Assembly (NCBI RefSeq): GCF_036850765.1
Contig: NC_089490.1
Span: forward strand, 241,800,442 to 241,864,441
DNA: 64,000 nt
Direction: 5' to 3'
DNA from: Saccopteryx bilineata
Taxonomy: Eukaryota > Chordata > Mammalia > Chiroptera > Emballonuridae
Shown here: in pieces, positions 12,019 through 43,449 of the stretch
Layout: the number at the start of each line of letters is the position of its first letter
Numbering within the stretch: position 1 is the stretch's first letter
The notes under the pieces: generated by a model
The model's database searches: none
Told to the model about the DNA's origin: nothing
The model's input: only the letters and a program-made list of their open reading frames with translations
Translations under genes and position numbers: made by a program

Positions 12019-12223
12019 GCCTGGCCTGTGGTGGCACACTGGATAGAGCATCAGCCTGGAACGCTAAGGTTGCAGGTTTGAAACCCTGGGCTTGCCAGGT
12101 CAAGGCATATATGATAAGCAATCAATGAATAACTAAAGTGAAGCAACTATGAGTTGATACTTCTTGCTCCCCCCTCTTTTCTCTCTCTAAAAATCAATAG
12201 ATAAAATCTTTAAAAAAAATAAC
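12019..12223 (+). repeat. tRNA-like SINE
   Basis: Starts GCCTGGCCTGTGGTGGCACACTGG and ends in an A-rich tail. A 10-bp target duplication, AAACTGTTTA, is at 12,009-12,018 and 12,224-12,233. Confidence 0.85.
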
Positions 12224-12233
12224 AAACTGTTTA

Positions 12234-13542
12234 AATAATAGCTTTGTTCAGCAATTTGTTCACAGTGAACAAATTACAAACATTCTCCAATTAATTATTC
12301 CCTTAGATATATCATGGTAGAGTGCTAAGAAAGTCATGTTTAATATAGAATTTAAGTAAGCCTTTTTACCTTGTATCTAAGACTACCATTATTTAAGGAT
12401 AATATATAATTCTAATCTACATAGGAGAAGTAGAAAAGAAAACAGAGCAAATTAGAATTAGGGTTAGTCTTTTGTTCCTCTAAGCTAAATCACATTTAAA
12501 AAACTAGAGGAATCTTAGATTTACCACATGCAGTGATGGAGCTAAGAAGCACAACACCCTCCATCTCAGTAGAATCTCTTTTTGTCATATTTGATTTTCA
12601 AGAACACTAAAAGACTACTGAATATAGATATAGCTTATAGTCAAATGTAATTTCCAGTACTTTTTGGCCCCTCCTGCGCACTGATCTTGTAACTATGTTC
12701 TTCCCCCTTTGTACGATCAACACTTTCCCAATTCACAAATTCACTTTGTATTCTAGCTGAAGCTTCTGAAGAGTACTAGAAATTACTCTGTCCTTTTTAG
12801 ATATAAAAATATATATATTTCATTTGTCCTAAATATTGATCTTGTATTCTACTTGTAGAAATATGGTATACCTCTCTCATTAAACTGGGACAGCAGGTGT
12901 TCTGAGTAAGATTAATGAATAAAATTAATCAGGAAAACAAAATCATCCACATCATTTGCAATCACAGTGTAACTCTTGAAAAGACCAGACATTAATCTGT
13001 ACTGTAGCCAGTAATCTCAAATTTTCAATGGATTTAATTCCCTAAACAGAACCACATGTACCAATTTAAACTTTTATAGATGGATAGATAAATAGATAGA
13101 GCCATGATTAGAGGGAATGAAGTGTAAAAAGGTATTCCCATTTTAGCAAGCTAAAGTATTTCTGTTATCAAGGCAAACTATTAGTGAAATATCTATTCTG
13201 GAATATAAAAACTCTGACTTTCAAAGTTGACAGGGTCTCCTCGAGTCCATTTAGGATCTCATGTCCATCAGGTCAGATATTTCAAGTTCTCTGAAAACTA
13301 GTCATGTTCCTTAGCTCTTGGGCACTAATAGCTAAGTCCTAAACAAGACTATTTCTCATCTCTAAATTGAGAATCATCCCACCTATTAGACCTTCCTATC
13401 TATCAGCTCTAAATCTAAACCGGCCTCTCCCAGTTATTTTATATGTCAAAACTTTGTTTTCTTTCATCAAGTCATTTTAAAGTTTTTTGTTGTTTATTCT
13501 TTTTCTTCCATTAACTTCTAAGTTCTATCTTATTCACTTTCA
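12234..13542. other. LMBRD2 intron 1 segment, no feature seen
   Basis: AT-rich, with a short GATA/GATG repeat at 13,078-13,102. I see no exon, RNA gene or repeat family. Confidence 0.4.
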
Positions 13543-13759
13543 CTACCCTCTTCCAACTCAGCTATGTGAAATAATAAGTAGGAGACAACTAAAGATTCTA
13601 ATAACGAAAAAGAATCAGAACTAAATATGAGTGATGGAAATCAACAGCTCTCCACCCCTAATCAAAATTTACATTTAAAGATAATCATTATTCTCACATT
13701 TAAAGATTTTAGGTATAGAGAGAATGCAGTTTAGAATACAGACAGAATACCACAAAAGC
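13543..13759 (+). repeat. 217-bp direct duplication, copy B
   Basis: Near-perfect copy of 11,236-11,452 (one substitution, no indel), 2,307 bp downstream in the same orientation. It has no poly(A) and no target duplication, so it is not a retroinsertion. Its right edge runs into two short tandem duplications. Confidence 0.95.
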
Positions 13760-13833
13760 GTTTTTGTTAAAACGTTTTTGTTAAAAATATTTTATCTAAT
13801 GATTTGCAATTTTTTTTAATGATTTGCAATTTT
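13759..13833 (+). repeat. Two short tandem duplications at the right edge of copy B
   Basis: CGTTTTTGTTAAAA (14 bp) is repeated head to tail at 13,759-13,772 and 13,773-13,786. TAATGATTTGCAATTTT (17 bp) is repeated at 13,797-13,813 and 13,817-13,833. Confidence 0.9.
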
Positions 13834-15066
13834 AAGGGAAAAGATGTAGATTTCAAATTAAGACAACTGCGTTCTCCTTAGCCAAAGTAACAGAAAGGTA
13901 AGTTGATGTAAAAAAGAAAAAAAATTAGAATATTGCATTTAAAAATATGTTCCATATAACATTAGTTTAATGAATTCTAAACATTCGGCCTAGTTATTCT
14001 TAGCTATTTTCAATCCAAATTAATGTCAACAGATCCTTTCTAGACACCAATTTCACCTACTTCCAAGAACAAACAAAAGGATCATGAATACATTTCTCTG
14101 TCAAGAGATGGTATTTCCTTTTCAAGCTAAGCACCAAGCCTGAAGCAAACCTGGGCAGTATAAAGTGAATTAGTAAAAGAAAACGATGTATCATACAGCA
14201 TGCTGATGTAAATTTTGTGATGACACTGGCCTGCTTACCTGTGAATTTAATAAATCCTCCCCATTTTTATTAAGGCTGCAATGTATTCCCCCCACCCCCT
14301 TCCCATTTTCCCAGGCCCCGGTTGTAGTGCAGTTTGCACAATGGATTTCGCACGGTCATCCCATCTGGAAATGGCACACTCTACTCTAAGCCGCCTCCAA
14401 ACTCTGTTCCGGGGAGATAGGTTAAAAGCAACTCCCTTTCGGGCCGCGACGCAACCCAAAGCAACAGAATGGCTTTGTTGGTGGCCCCAGCGTTGCACAC
14501 TAAAGCCCTTCGCAAGCACAGCCACCTTATTTGTTCCGGCGCTAGCGTTTATGAGACTTGTCGCGGCTGCAAGAGGATGCGCAGCTCTCCCACTGCACCC
14601 AGCAGGGGCCACCGTGGTCTCCTGCTCCCCGAAAATTAAACCACCGCCTCTTCTCGATCTGCGCTTCAATTTAATAACCGCTGTCCCACTCTGATTTGAC
14701 CCTCACTCCCAGCCTGGGAGAGGAGCGCAGACGAGGCAAGGACCTAGTCCACAGACCCGGTCCTACCCCGGCCGCAGCTCCCCGGGAACGGCGAGAGCAG
14801 GTGCGACGCCCGCGGCTCGCAGCCTCGCACCTGGCCGCCCATCCGGGCCACCGCCTGCCCTCGGGGCTGGGGCCGTGGGCCCCACGGGCGCGGCGGCGGC
14901 CGCTCGGAGTTCTCAGGATCCTCTGTCCATCGACGCGCGCCCCAGACCCCAGACCCAAGTGCTCCACGCTCTTGCCCCGCAGGGTCACCGTCCGATCTCG
15001 CCAGACAGCGTCTGGAAGGACCGGGAGACTCCGCCTCTGCCACAGCGTCCAGGGCCTGGGACTCAC

Positions 15067-15230
15067 GCTCCGAGGTGACGGCTGTGGCGGTCACCAGAAG
15101 GCCTTTGGGGCTCCTGGAAAAGGAAAACCCGATCCCCGTCAAGAGGCTGACATGTCCACGCCAGGCGGAGCACCGCCCGCTTCCGCTTCCCCGCCCACCC
15201 AGTGGGCCGGCCAGTCCAGCACGCGCTGGG
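15067..15230 (-). other. LMBRD2: LMBRD2 non-coding exon 1 (5' UTR), probable
   Basis: A consensus donor on the minus strand (exon ...GGAGC, intron GTGAGT at 15,066-15,061) lies in the CpG island and would join to the acceptor at 2138. The upstream limit is a guess because no start-site signal is visible. A second strong minus-strand donor (CACAG, then GTAAGC) with its exon edge at 14,241 could serve an alternative leader exon. Confidence 0.5.
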
Positions 15231-15263
15231 GGTTGTGGGTATCTCAAAGGCGGCGGAGCGGCA

Positions 15264-15275
15264 AGGGAAGGAAGT
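15264..15275 (+). promoter_or_regulatory. ETS-like site in the promoter
   Basis: GGGAAGGAAGTGG contains the GGAAGTG core bound by ETS/GABP factors, common in bidirectional housekeeping promoters. Motif match only. Confidence 0.4.
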
Positions 15276-15315
15276 GGTAGCGAGCCCGCCGGACTACAGG
15301 GCAGTGCAGGGCAGA

Positions 15316-15333
15316 AACTACAATTCCCAGCAG
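15316..15333 (+). promoter_or_regulatory. ZNF143 (Staf)-type site
   Basis: AACTACAATTCCCAGCAG closely matches the long ZNF143 motif ACTACAATTCCCAGCAnnGC. ZNF143 sites are typical of bidirectional CpG-island promoters, which fits the position between the two divergent genes. Confidence 0.7.
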
Positions 15334-15412
15334 GTAGCGGGGCGGCAGGCGGGAGCCGCGGAGATCAAGCAGGGAGCCCTGCGCGCGCGGCGGAGATGGG
15401 ACGTTGCTAGAG

Positions 15413-15420
15413 TTGGCGGG
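15413..15420 (+). promoter_or_regulatory. SKP2: E2F-like site upstream of the SKP2 ATG
   Basis: TTGGCGGG resembles the E2F core TTTSGCGC. SKP2 is a known E2F1 target, so it is plausible, but eight bases in GC-rich DNA is weak evidence. Confidence 0.3.
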
Positions 15421-15540
15421 TCTCGCTGCTGGGGGCCGAAGCCTCCCGCCTCGGACCGCCGCGCACCAGAGCGGGAATCCGGGAAGCGGGCAAGTCTGCA
15501 ATTAATGCACGCATTTAAAATCCCGGAATCGGTGGACGCC

Positions 15541-37856
<22,316 letters not shown>

Positions 37857-38859
37857 AGTGATACATTGCAAGGTGCTATCTCCTTTCTTTTCTATGGATC
37901 AGGGAAAACAGTCAGGAAGCCCAATTGCTGAAGCGCTCGCCCATTTTTATGTCTGGTTTTTCCGTGTGTCTTCCTTCTGCAAGTATATTCGAGAAGCTTC
38001 TGAGAGAGAAAACTAGGATGTGTTGCTTTTCTTTTATTATTATTTTTAAATGACTATCAAAGCTTCTGTTGCTGCTAGGCCCCTAAGAGTCTAGTTGTGG
38101 GCCTTATGAAATTTCAGGAGAATGAGCCTGTAATTTCAAGACCTCTTAAAAGCAAACTTGGAGCTGTCTCTTCCGGTGCCTTTCTCATTAAATCTGTGTA
38201 GAAACAAGCTTAAAAATCACCAGCAAGCAAATCTTTCTTCTTGCTCTCTATGGTAACTGAACTGTCTTCTATTTAATTTTTCACTATTGCTTTATTATAA
38301 GACAATAGACTGGAAGAATGATAAGCTATTTGTATTGTGAGTTAAACAGAAGCAGCATAGGACAGTCGATTTGAGGCAGAAAAAGAAAAATACACATTTC
38401 AACATTACCTTTTAGATTTGCAGTTAGATTCAGGAAAACAAATAGTCCTGGGTAAGTCACCCTAAAGCCTAAATAAAAGAAGAGCCACATGCAGATGCAG
38501 GATTTGAAGGCTCAGGAGGGAGTTTTCTATGACAGGTTAATCTGGAGTATGCTCTGCATATTAATGAAGTATCCTTTAATTTACTGTGCTCCCAGAATAT
38601 GAAAGTAGCCAAGGAGGTGATCATGATCTTCTAACTTGATGATCAAATGATGTTAATATGGGTTCTTTAGCTTTTAAAATGCCTTGCTTTGTTTTAGGAT
38701 GGCGATATAGTGTTTCTGTTCCTAAAATGTTGGTGGAGCCACTGAGCTGCAGTTGTTTGCCTTTATTACCAAGGTTCTTGAAGTTATTTTTATATTACTC
38801 TGAAATCAAGTTTTTTTAATTGTCCTTTTTGCCGTGACTGGCCCATCATGAAAGCTGAA

Positions 38860-38875
38860 CGCCCACTAGTGGGCG
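38860..38875. repeat. 16-bp perfect palindrome in the SKP2 3' UTR
   Basis: CGCCCACTAGTGGGCG equals its own reverse complement. It lies in a GC-richer 60-bp pocket of an AT-rich UTR. Confidence 0.95.
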
Positions 38876-39515
38876 GGAGGGACCAGTTTGACCAGCACTG
38901 CAAAAGTGGGCGGTTTTAATAAAAAGGTTCGTCATCAAGGCACTAGAAGCAGGTGTGGGTCCCATAATTCCAGAGCTGTAAGCCCAACTTGCACCTGCAG
39001 AGAAGTTAACACCCGGGTGTTGAACTTTTTGACAGCAATGATTTTTGCCAATGGCACATAGAAGCAAACAGATTAAATTCTACTTTAAAATCAAACAAAC
39101 AAACACTAATTTCTTACTTAAATTGATGACCTCCCCATACATTCACAATGGAACAGAAAAGCCAAACCCCATTATTTCTATTAACATTTTTTAAATCAGA
39201 TTTTTCAAATGTTAGAAACTATGGTGCGAAGTGCCCTTACCTGCCTAGGCCTAAGGAAGAACACTTTAAGGTAGTTATACCCGAAATGATTATGTTTCAA
39301 TTTTGTAGTAGTTAAAAAGTGCTAAATACTACTTGATATCATTGTTTACAGATTAGTGACAAGGGCTGAGGATAGGTTCCGGCGGACTCTGACTTCCGGA
39401 TGCCCTCAAACACATAGTGCTTCCAAACTCAAGTTCAGCCAAAAGCTATTTTGCTAACGTGTCAGAGTAATCTGTATTTTTGTATGTAATTTCTACTTTT
39501 ATAGACTTGTTTTAA

Positions 39516-39521
39516 AATAAA
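39516..39521 (+). terminator. SKP2: SKP2 poly(A) signal
   Basis: AATAAA about 1.66 kb after the stop codon, followed at a suitable distance by a GT-rich element. Sequence beyond it changes to an LTR within 250 bp. Confidence 0.8.
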
Positions 39522-39787
39522 ACACATTTTTATAAAAATGAGTACTTCTTCTAAGGTGTATTTCTTTTTTCTTTCTCTTTTCCTTAAGTGCTATTTTTAG
39601 AATTGGGAAGCATTTGGTGGGGGTGCTCTTTGTCCCAGCCCCCTAAATAAGAGCCTTCAAAACCCTAAAGTGGCCCTTTTTGCCTCATCTAATTGATATG
39701 CTCATTCCCAATTAAAATGAGAGTTCGTAATACTTCCTAACAAGGTACTAAATACAGGCTTGTTTATCTTTAAAGTGCTTTAAAAAG

Positions 39788-40160
39788 TATGGGGGAAACA
39801 GCTATGCTAGGCTTGCTTGCTGGTTTTCCAGCTGTAAGCACTTTGCAAGATTAGTGCTTGATCAGAAAGCCACGTGTGTGGCTCTATAAAAGCTACAGGT
39901 GGTTTTCCTCGTTGGTGATTCTCCCAGATCGCTCTCCCACCTCTGTGAAGTGTGGTTCCCTGATCCCCTCAGCTGCCGGTGGCGGTGTTTCTGATTCCTC
40001 ACCCTCCACTGCTAAAGCGGTTTTCCTTTGTTTATTCACTCACCTGACTCTGCAAGCTTTCAATAAATGGGAATGGCCCGACACCTTCCGGCTCTGCAGT
40101 TCCTCTGCCATCTGCCCTAATTCAATGTGAACCCACCTGGCCTCAACCACCCGCATTACA
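39788..40160 (+). mobile_element. Solo LTR-like endogenous retroviral element 1
   Basis: Shows an LTR layout: TGGGGGAAACAGC start, TATAAAAG near 39,885, AATAAA at 40,063 and an end near CCCGCATTACA. It is homologous to 41,722-42,046 (shared GTAAGCACTTTGC / GCAAGCACTTTGC, ACGTG and GACTCTGCA...CTCT). No gag, pol or env sequence lies next to it. Boundaries are approximate. Confidence 0.6.
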
Positions 40161-40778
40161 AAAACAGCATTTATAAAACTTCTGAAATTTAAGTGATTGA
40201 GGAGATAGTGAAGTGCTATCAAGAAAAGTCAGCTGCTCGCATTTTTAAAATACAGCTTATACTGTGTATTTTCTTCTCATTAGGAAACTATTTGCATAGT
40301 TCACTTTATATCCAGAGGTCTTCCAAGAATTCATTTCCTTTTGAACCCACCCATTCAAATGATAGAATGGTGATTCTTCTTGAATATTATAGTTTTGGGG
40401 TTTTTTTTTGCTTTTCCCCCCTTATCACTACTATGATTCCTTTTCTGTTTTCGATTATGAAAAACATTAAAATGCAGGAAGAATTAAAATATAATTCTCT
40501 AATATATATGGTGAGCCTCATCATCCGCTGTCAACAGTCATCAACTCATGGCAGTCGCTCTCCATCATGTCCTCCATCCTTCCCTCAACTGCCCCAAACA
40601 AGATTTTGAAGCAAAACCCAAACCTACTGACTTCATAAATATTTTAGTATATACCTTTAAAAGATAGATTCTCCTGAGGTAATTCTGAAACATTAAATAT
40701 CAACTTGTCTCAAGTGTTCTCTTACCTGGGTGTGTGTATGATCAGGTTCCAAACATGGTCCACACACTGCATTTGATT
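40161..40778. other. Intergenic, unassigned
   Basis: AT-rich DNA between the SKP2 end and the SINE pair. 40,600-40,720 has the look of an old LINE fragment; I cannot name it. Confidence 0.35.
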
Positions 40779-40795
40779 GACATTCTTTTTTTAAA

Positions 40796-41190
40796 AAAAT
40801 TTTTATTTACTTGCCTGACCTGTGGTGGCGCAGTGGATAAAGCGTCAACCTGGAAACACTGAGGTTGCCGGTTCAAAACCCTGGTTTGCCTGGTCAAGGC
40901 ACATATGGGAGTTGATGCTTCCTGCTCCTCCCCCTTCTCTCTCTCTCTCACTCTCTCTCCCCCCCTCCTCTCTAAAAAAAAAAAATAATAAATAAATTTC
41001 TGTTTTAAAATTTTTTATTTACTTATTCATTTTAGAGAGGAGAGAGAGTTAGAATGAGAGAGAGAAAGGGGGGAGGAGCAGGAAGCATCAACTCCCATAT
41101 ATGCCTTGACCAGGCAAGCCCAGGGTTTTGAACCAGTGACCTCAGTGTTCCAGGTCAACGCTTTATCCACTGCACCACCACAGGTCAGGC
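40796..41190 (-). repeat. tRNA-like SINE, reverse, interrupted by a second SINE
   Basis: The outer SINE reads on the minus strand from 41,190 (GCCTGACCTGTGGTGGTGCAG) to its tail. A 17-bp target duplication, GACATTCTTTTTTTAAA, at 40,779-40,795 and 41,191-41,207 brackets the whole block, including the inner forward SINE. Confidence 0.9.
40813..41011 (+). repeat. tRNA-like SINE, forward, nested in the tail of the reverse SINE
   Basis: Starts GCCTGACCTGTGGTGGCGCAG and ends in an A-rich tail. TTTTTATTTACTT at 40,800-40,812 and 41,012-41,024 is its target duplication; that target is the T-rich tail of the outer SINE. Confidence 0.88.
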
Positions 41191-41207
41191 GACATTCTTT
41201 TTTTAAA

Positions 41208-41700
41208 TTAAGGTTTAATTGGCCTGTATTATATTAGTTTCAGGTGTACAACATAATGATTCAATATAAAGCGATAACCACCACACATCAGTTAACACAG
41301 AACTTTTTATGGTAACTTTTAAAATCTATTCTCAGCAGCTTTCAAATATGCAGTCCAGTATTGTTAATTATAATAGCCCTTCTGTACATGACATTCCCAC
41401 GACTTATTTTAGAACTGGGAATTTGTCGCTTTGGACCCACTTGACCTATTCACCCACCCAGCCTGCAGCCTCTGGCATTCACCAATGTACTGTGTGTACT
41501 GTGAGCTTGGAATTTTTTTTTTTTAATATTCTACATATAAGTGGGATGATACAGTGTTTGGTTTTTCTTTTGACTTATTTCACAAGCATAATGCCCTCAA
41601 GGTCCACCCATGTTGTCACAAATGGTGTAAGAGTTTATTTTTTATGGCTGTAGAATAATCTGGTGTGTCTGTATGTACACACAGTGGAAACTAACTTGAA
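41208..41700 (-). repeat. Old L1 3' region, antisense
   Basis: AAGGTTTAATTGGCCTG...ACATATAAGTGGGATGATACAGTG...TCCACCCATGTTGTCACAAATGG is the reverse complement of an L1 3' UTR and ORF2 end. The antisense L1 resumes at about 42,165. Confidence 0.75.
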
Positions 41701-41721
41701 AAGATCCATGCACCTGTGGAA

Positions 41722-42046
41722 AGCAGCTGTGTTAGGCTCGATCGCTGGTTTACTGGCTGCAAGCACTTTGCCTGGTTGATGCGTGAACACGTGGCGATGC
41801 CACATGTGTATAGTCTATGTAAGGCTATGGGTGCTTGCGTTCAGGGGGATTGCAGATGACAGGTTACCTGCCCACCACTGTGAGGGGCCATTTTGCTGTT
41901 TGTTTGCCTGAGAGGCGGTCTCCCCTGCCTGTGTGCTTGTCCGCCATTGTGAGACTGTTAAACGAGAATAACCCACCGCTTTCCGACTCTGCAGTGTCTC
42001 TACTGTCTGCCCGATTTCAACGTGGACCCACCTATCCTCGGCCACC
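41722..42046 (+). mobile_element. Solo LTR-like endogenous retroviral element 2, inside an old L1
   Basis: Homologous to the LTR at 39,788: TGTGGAAAGCAGCTGTG start, GCAAGCACTTTGC, ACGTG, GACTCTGCAGTGTCTC and CCTCGGCCACC near the end. It splits the antisense L1 in two. Its 3' edge is obscured by the inverted repeats at 42,036-42,092. No internal retroviral genes are present. Confidence 0.6.
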
Positions 42047-42092
42047 AGCCGAGGTTACTGACAATGAACACCCCATGTTCATTGTCAGTAAC
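42036..42092. repeat. Two adjoining perfect inverted repeats (hairpins)
   Basis: CCTCGGC (42,036-42,042) pairs with GCCGAGG (42,048-42,054) across a 5-nt loop. GTTACTGACAATGAAC (42,054-42,069) pairs with GTTCATTGTCAGTAAC (42,077-42,092) across a 7-nt loop. Confidence 0.95.
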
Positions 42093-42160
42093 CATTTACA
42101 ATAACCAAGATACAGAAACAACCTGTATGGATGAATGGATAAACAAAAGATGGTATATGT
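42077..42160 (+). repeat. Small L1 piece in sense orientation
   Basis: GTTCATTGTCAGTAACCATT...CAAGATACAGAAACAACC...GATGAATGGATAAACAAAAG is sense L1 ORF2 sequence, opposite to the L1 segments on both sides. Confidence 0.7.
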
Positions 42161-42164
42161 TAAT

Positions 42165-42840
42165 ATCCTCTTATCCACGTTTTAAATCTTTCTTTAGCCA
42201 TTGAGTTGTATGAATTTTTAAAATTATTTTGCATATTAACCCCTTATCAGATAGATGGCTTGCAAATATTTTTTCTCCTTCAGTGGACTGTTTCTTTTCA
42301 CTCTGTTGCTGGTTTCCTCTGTGCAGAAGCTTTTTAGTTTGATGTCAGCTCATTTGTGTTTGCTTTTGGTGCCTTAGCTTTCAGTGTCAAATCCAAAAAA
42401 TCATCAGCAGGACTGATGTCAAGAAATCTACTGCTTACTTTTTCTTCTAGTTTTATGATTTCTGGTTTACTGCTCAAGTCCTGAACCCACTTTGAGTTAG
42501 TTTTTGTGTGTGATGTAAGTCTGTCATCGTTTTTTCTGCGTGTTCTGTGCAATTTCCCCAGTACCATTTATTGAAGACTAGCTCCTTTCTCATAAATTAA
42601 TTGATCATAGATGCATGAGTTTACTTCTAGGTTCTCTATTCTGTTCCATTGATTTATGTGTCTGTTTTTATACAAATACATTGCTGTTTTTATACAAATA
42701 CACTACTGTTTTCAGAGCACTGAAATATAGTTTGAAATAAGGGAGCATGATCCCTCCAGCTCTGTTCTTTCTCAAGATTGTTTTGGCTATTTGGGGTCTT
42801 CTGTGGTTCCTTAACAGCTGGCTGTCATTTTTATGGAGTT
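42165..42840 (-). repeat. Old L1 ORF2 region, antisense
   Basis: CCCCTTATCAGATAGATGGC...TTCTCTATTCTGTTCCATTG...TTGTTTTGGCTATTTGGGG is the reverse complement of L1 ORF2. The short minus-strand frame at 42,334-42,567 is part of it. A TTTTTATACAAATACA unit is duplicated near 42,666-42,708. Confidence 0.8.
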
Positions 42841-43449
42841 AAAATCTGATCTGCCTCCAGCTCTTGACTCCTCCCTCTGCTATACCCTAGCCACAAGTTG
42901 CAGAGATCTGAGGGGTACTCTGGCCAAGTGCAAAATTCTTATTTCTGGATAAAGTGACAACACTGTGTCCCTTTTATCCTGGTGAACTCAACTGTCCTGA
43001 AGATCCATAGTGTGGAGGATTCTGTGTTTCAAAAATAGCACAGGGGATAGTACAGAGCATCTAAGGAGGCAAGTTTTGGGGACTGGGGAAACTAGAGCCC
43101 CTTTCCACTAGAGATCCTGACCCCGAACAAGCAAAAAGACAACTTCCCCTTTGTGACCACTGCTCTCCCATGGTTGGATTTCCCAGGGCCATAAATATGA
43201 ATACACATGGGGCAACAAGAAATATATATTAAGTCAAAATCATCTAAAGTGCCTCTATACTTACCAGGTAAGCACTTTATCCTGACTATATAACAACTCA
43301 TGCTTCTGCATCAAAGATGAGCAGTAAATGAAGTCAACAGAGCAAAGAATAATACATAGTGGTGGGGAGAAAGACGAAACGTAACATTTTTGGAAAACCA
43401 TGTTTTCAGATATAATGACCCCATAAGAGTTAAAATAAATAAAAGAGGA
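42841..43449. other. Intergenic between the convergent SKP2 and NADK2 genes
   Basis: No gene or named repeat seen. The SKP2 and NADK2 poly(A) sites are about 3.9 kb apart and face each other across this region. Confidence 0.4.

Larger units (their letters stand above)
2138..15066 (-). other. LMBRD2: LMBRD2 intron 1
   Basis: A 12.9-kb intron between the inferred non-coding exon 1 and the first coding exon. It is crowded with mobile elements, listed separately. The limits rest on the acceptor at 2138 and the donor at 15,066-15,061 (GTGAGT on the minus strand). Confidence 0.6.
37857..39540 (+). other. SKP2: SKP2 3' UTR
   Basis: About 1.7 kb without an ORF of note. An internal AATAAA at 38,918-38,923 could give a shorter form. 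The distal AATAAA at 39,516-39,521 is followed by a GT/T-rich stretch after 39,550, the normal layout of a cleavage site near 39,535-39,545. Confidence 0.8.

Noticed and set aside
39788..42063. A single provirus bounded by the two LTR-like elements
   Set aside because: The 1.6 kb between them contains antisense L1 and SINEs and no retroviral coding sequence.
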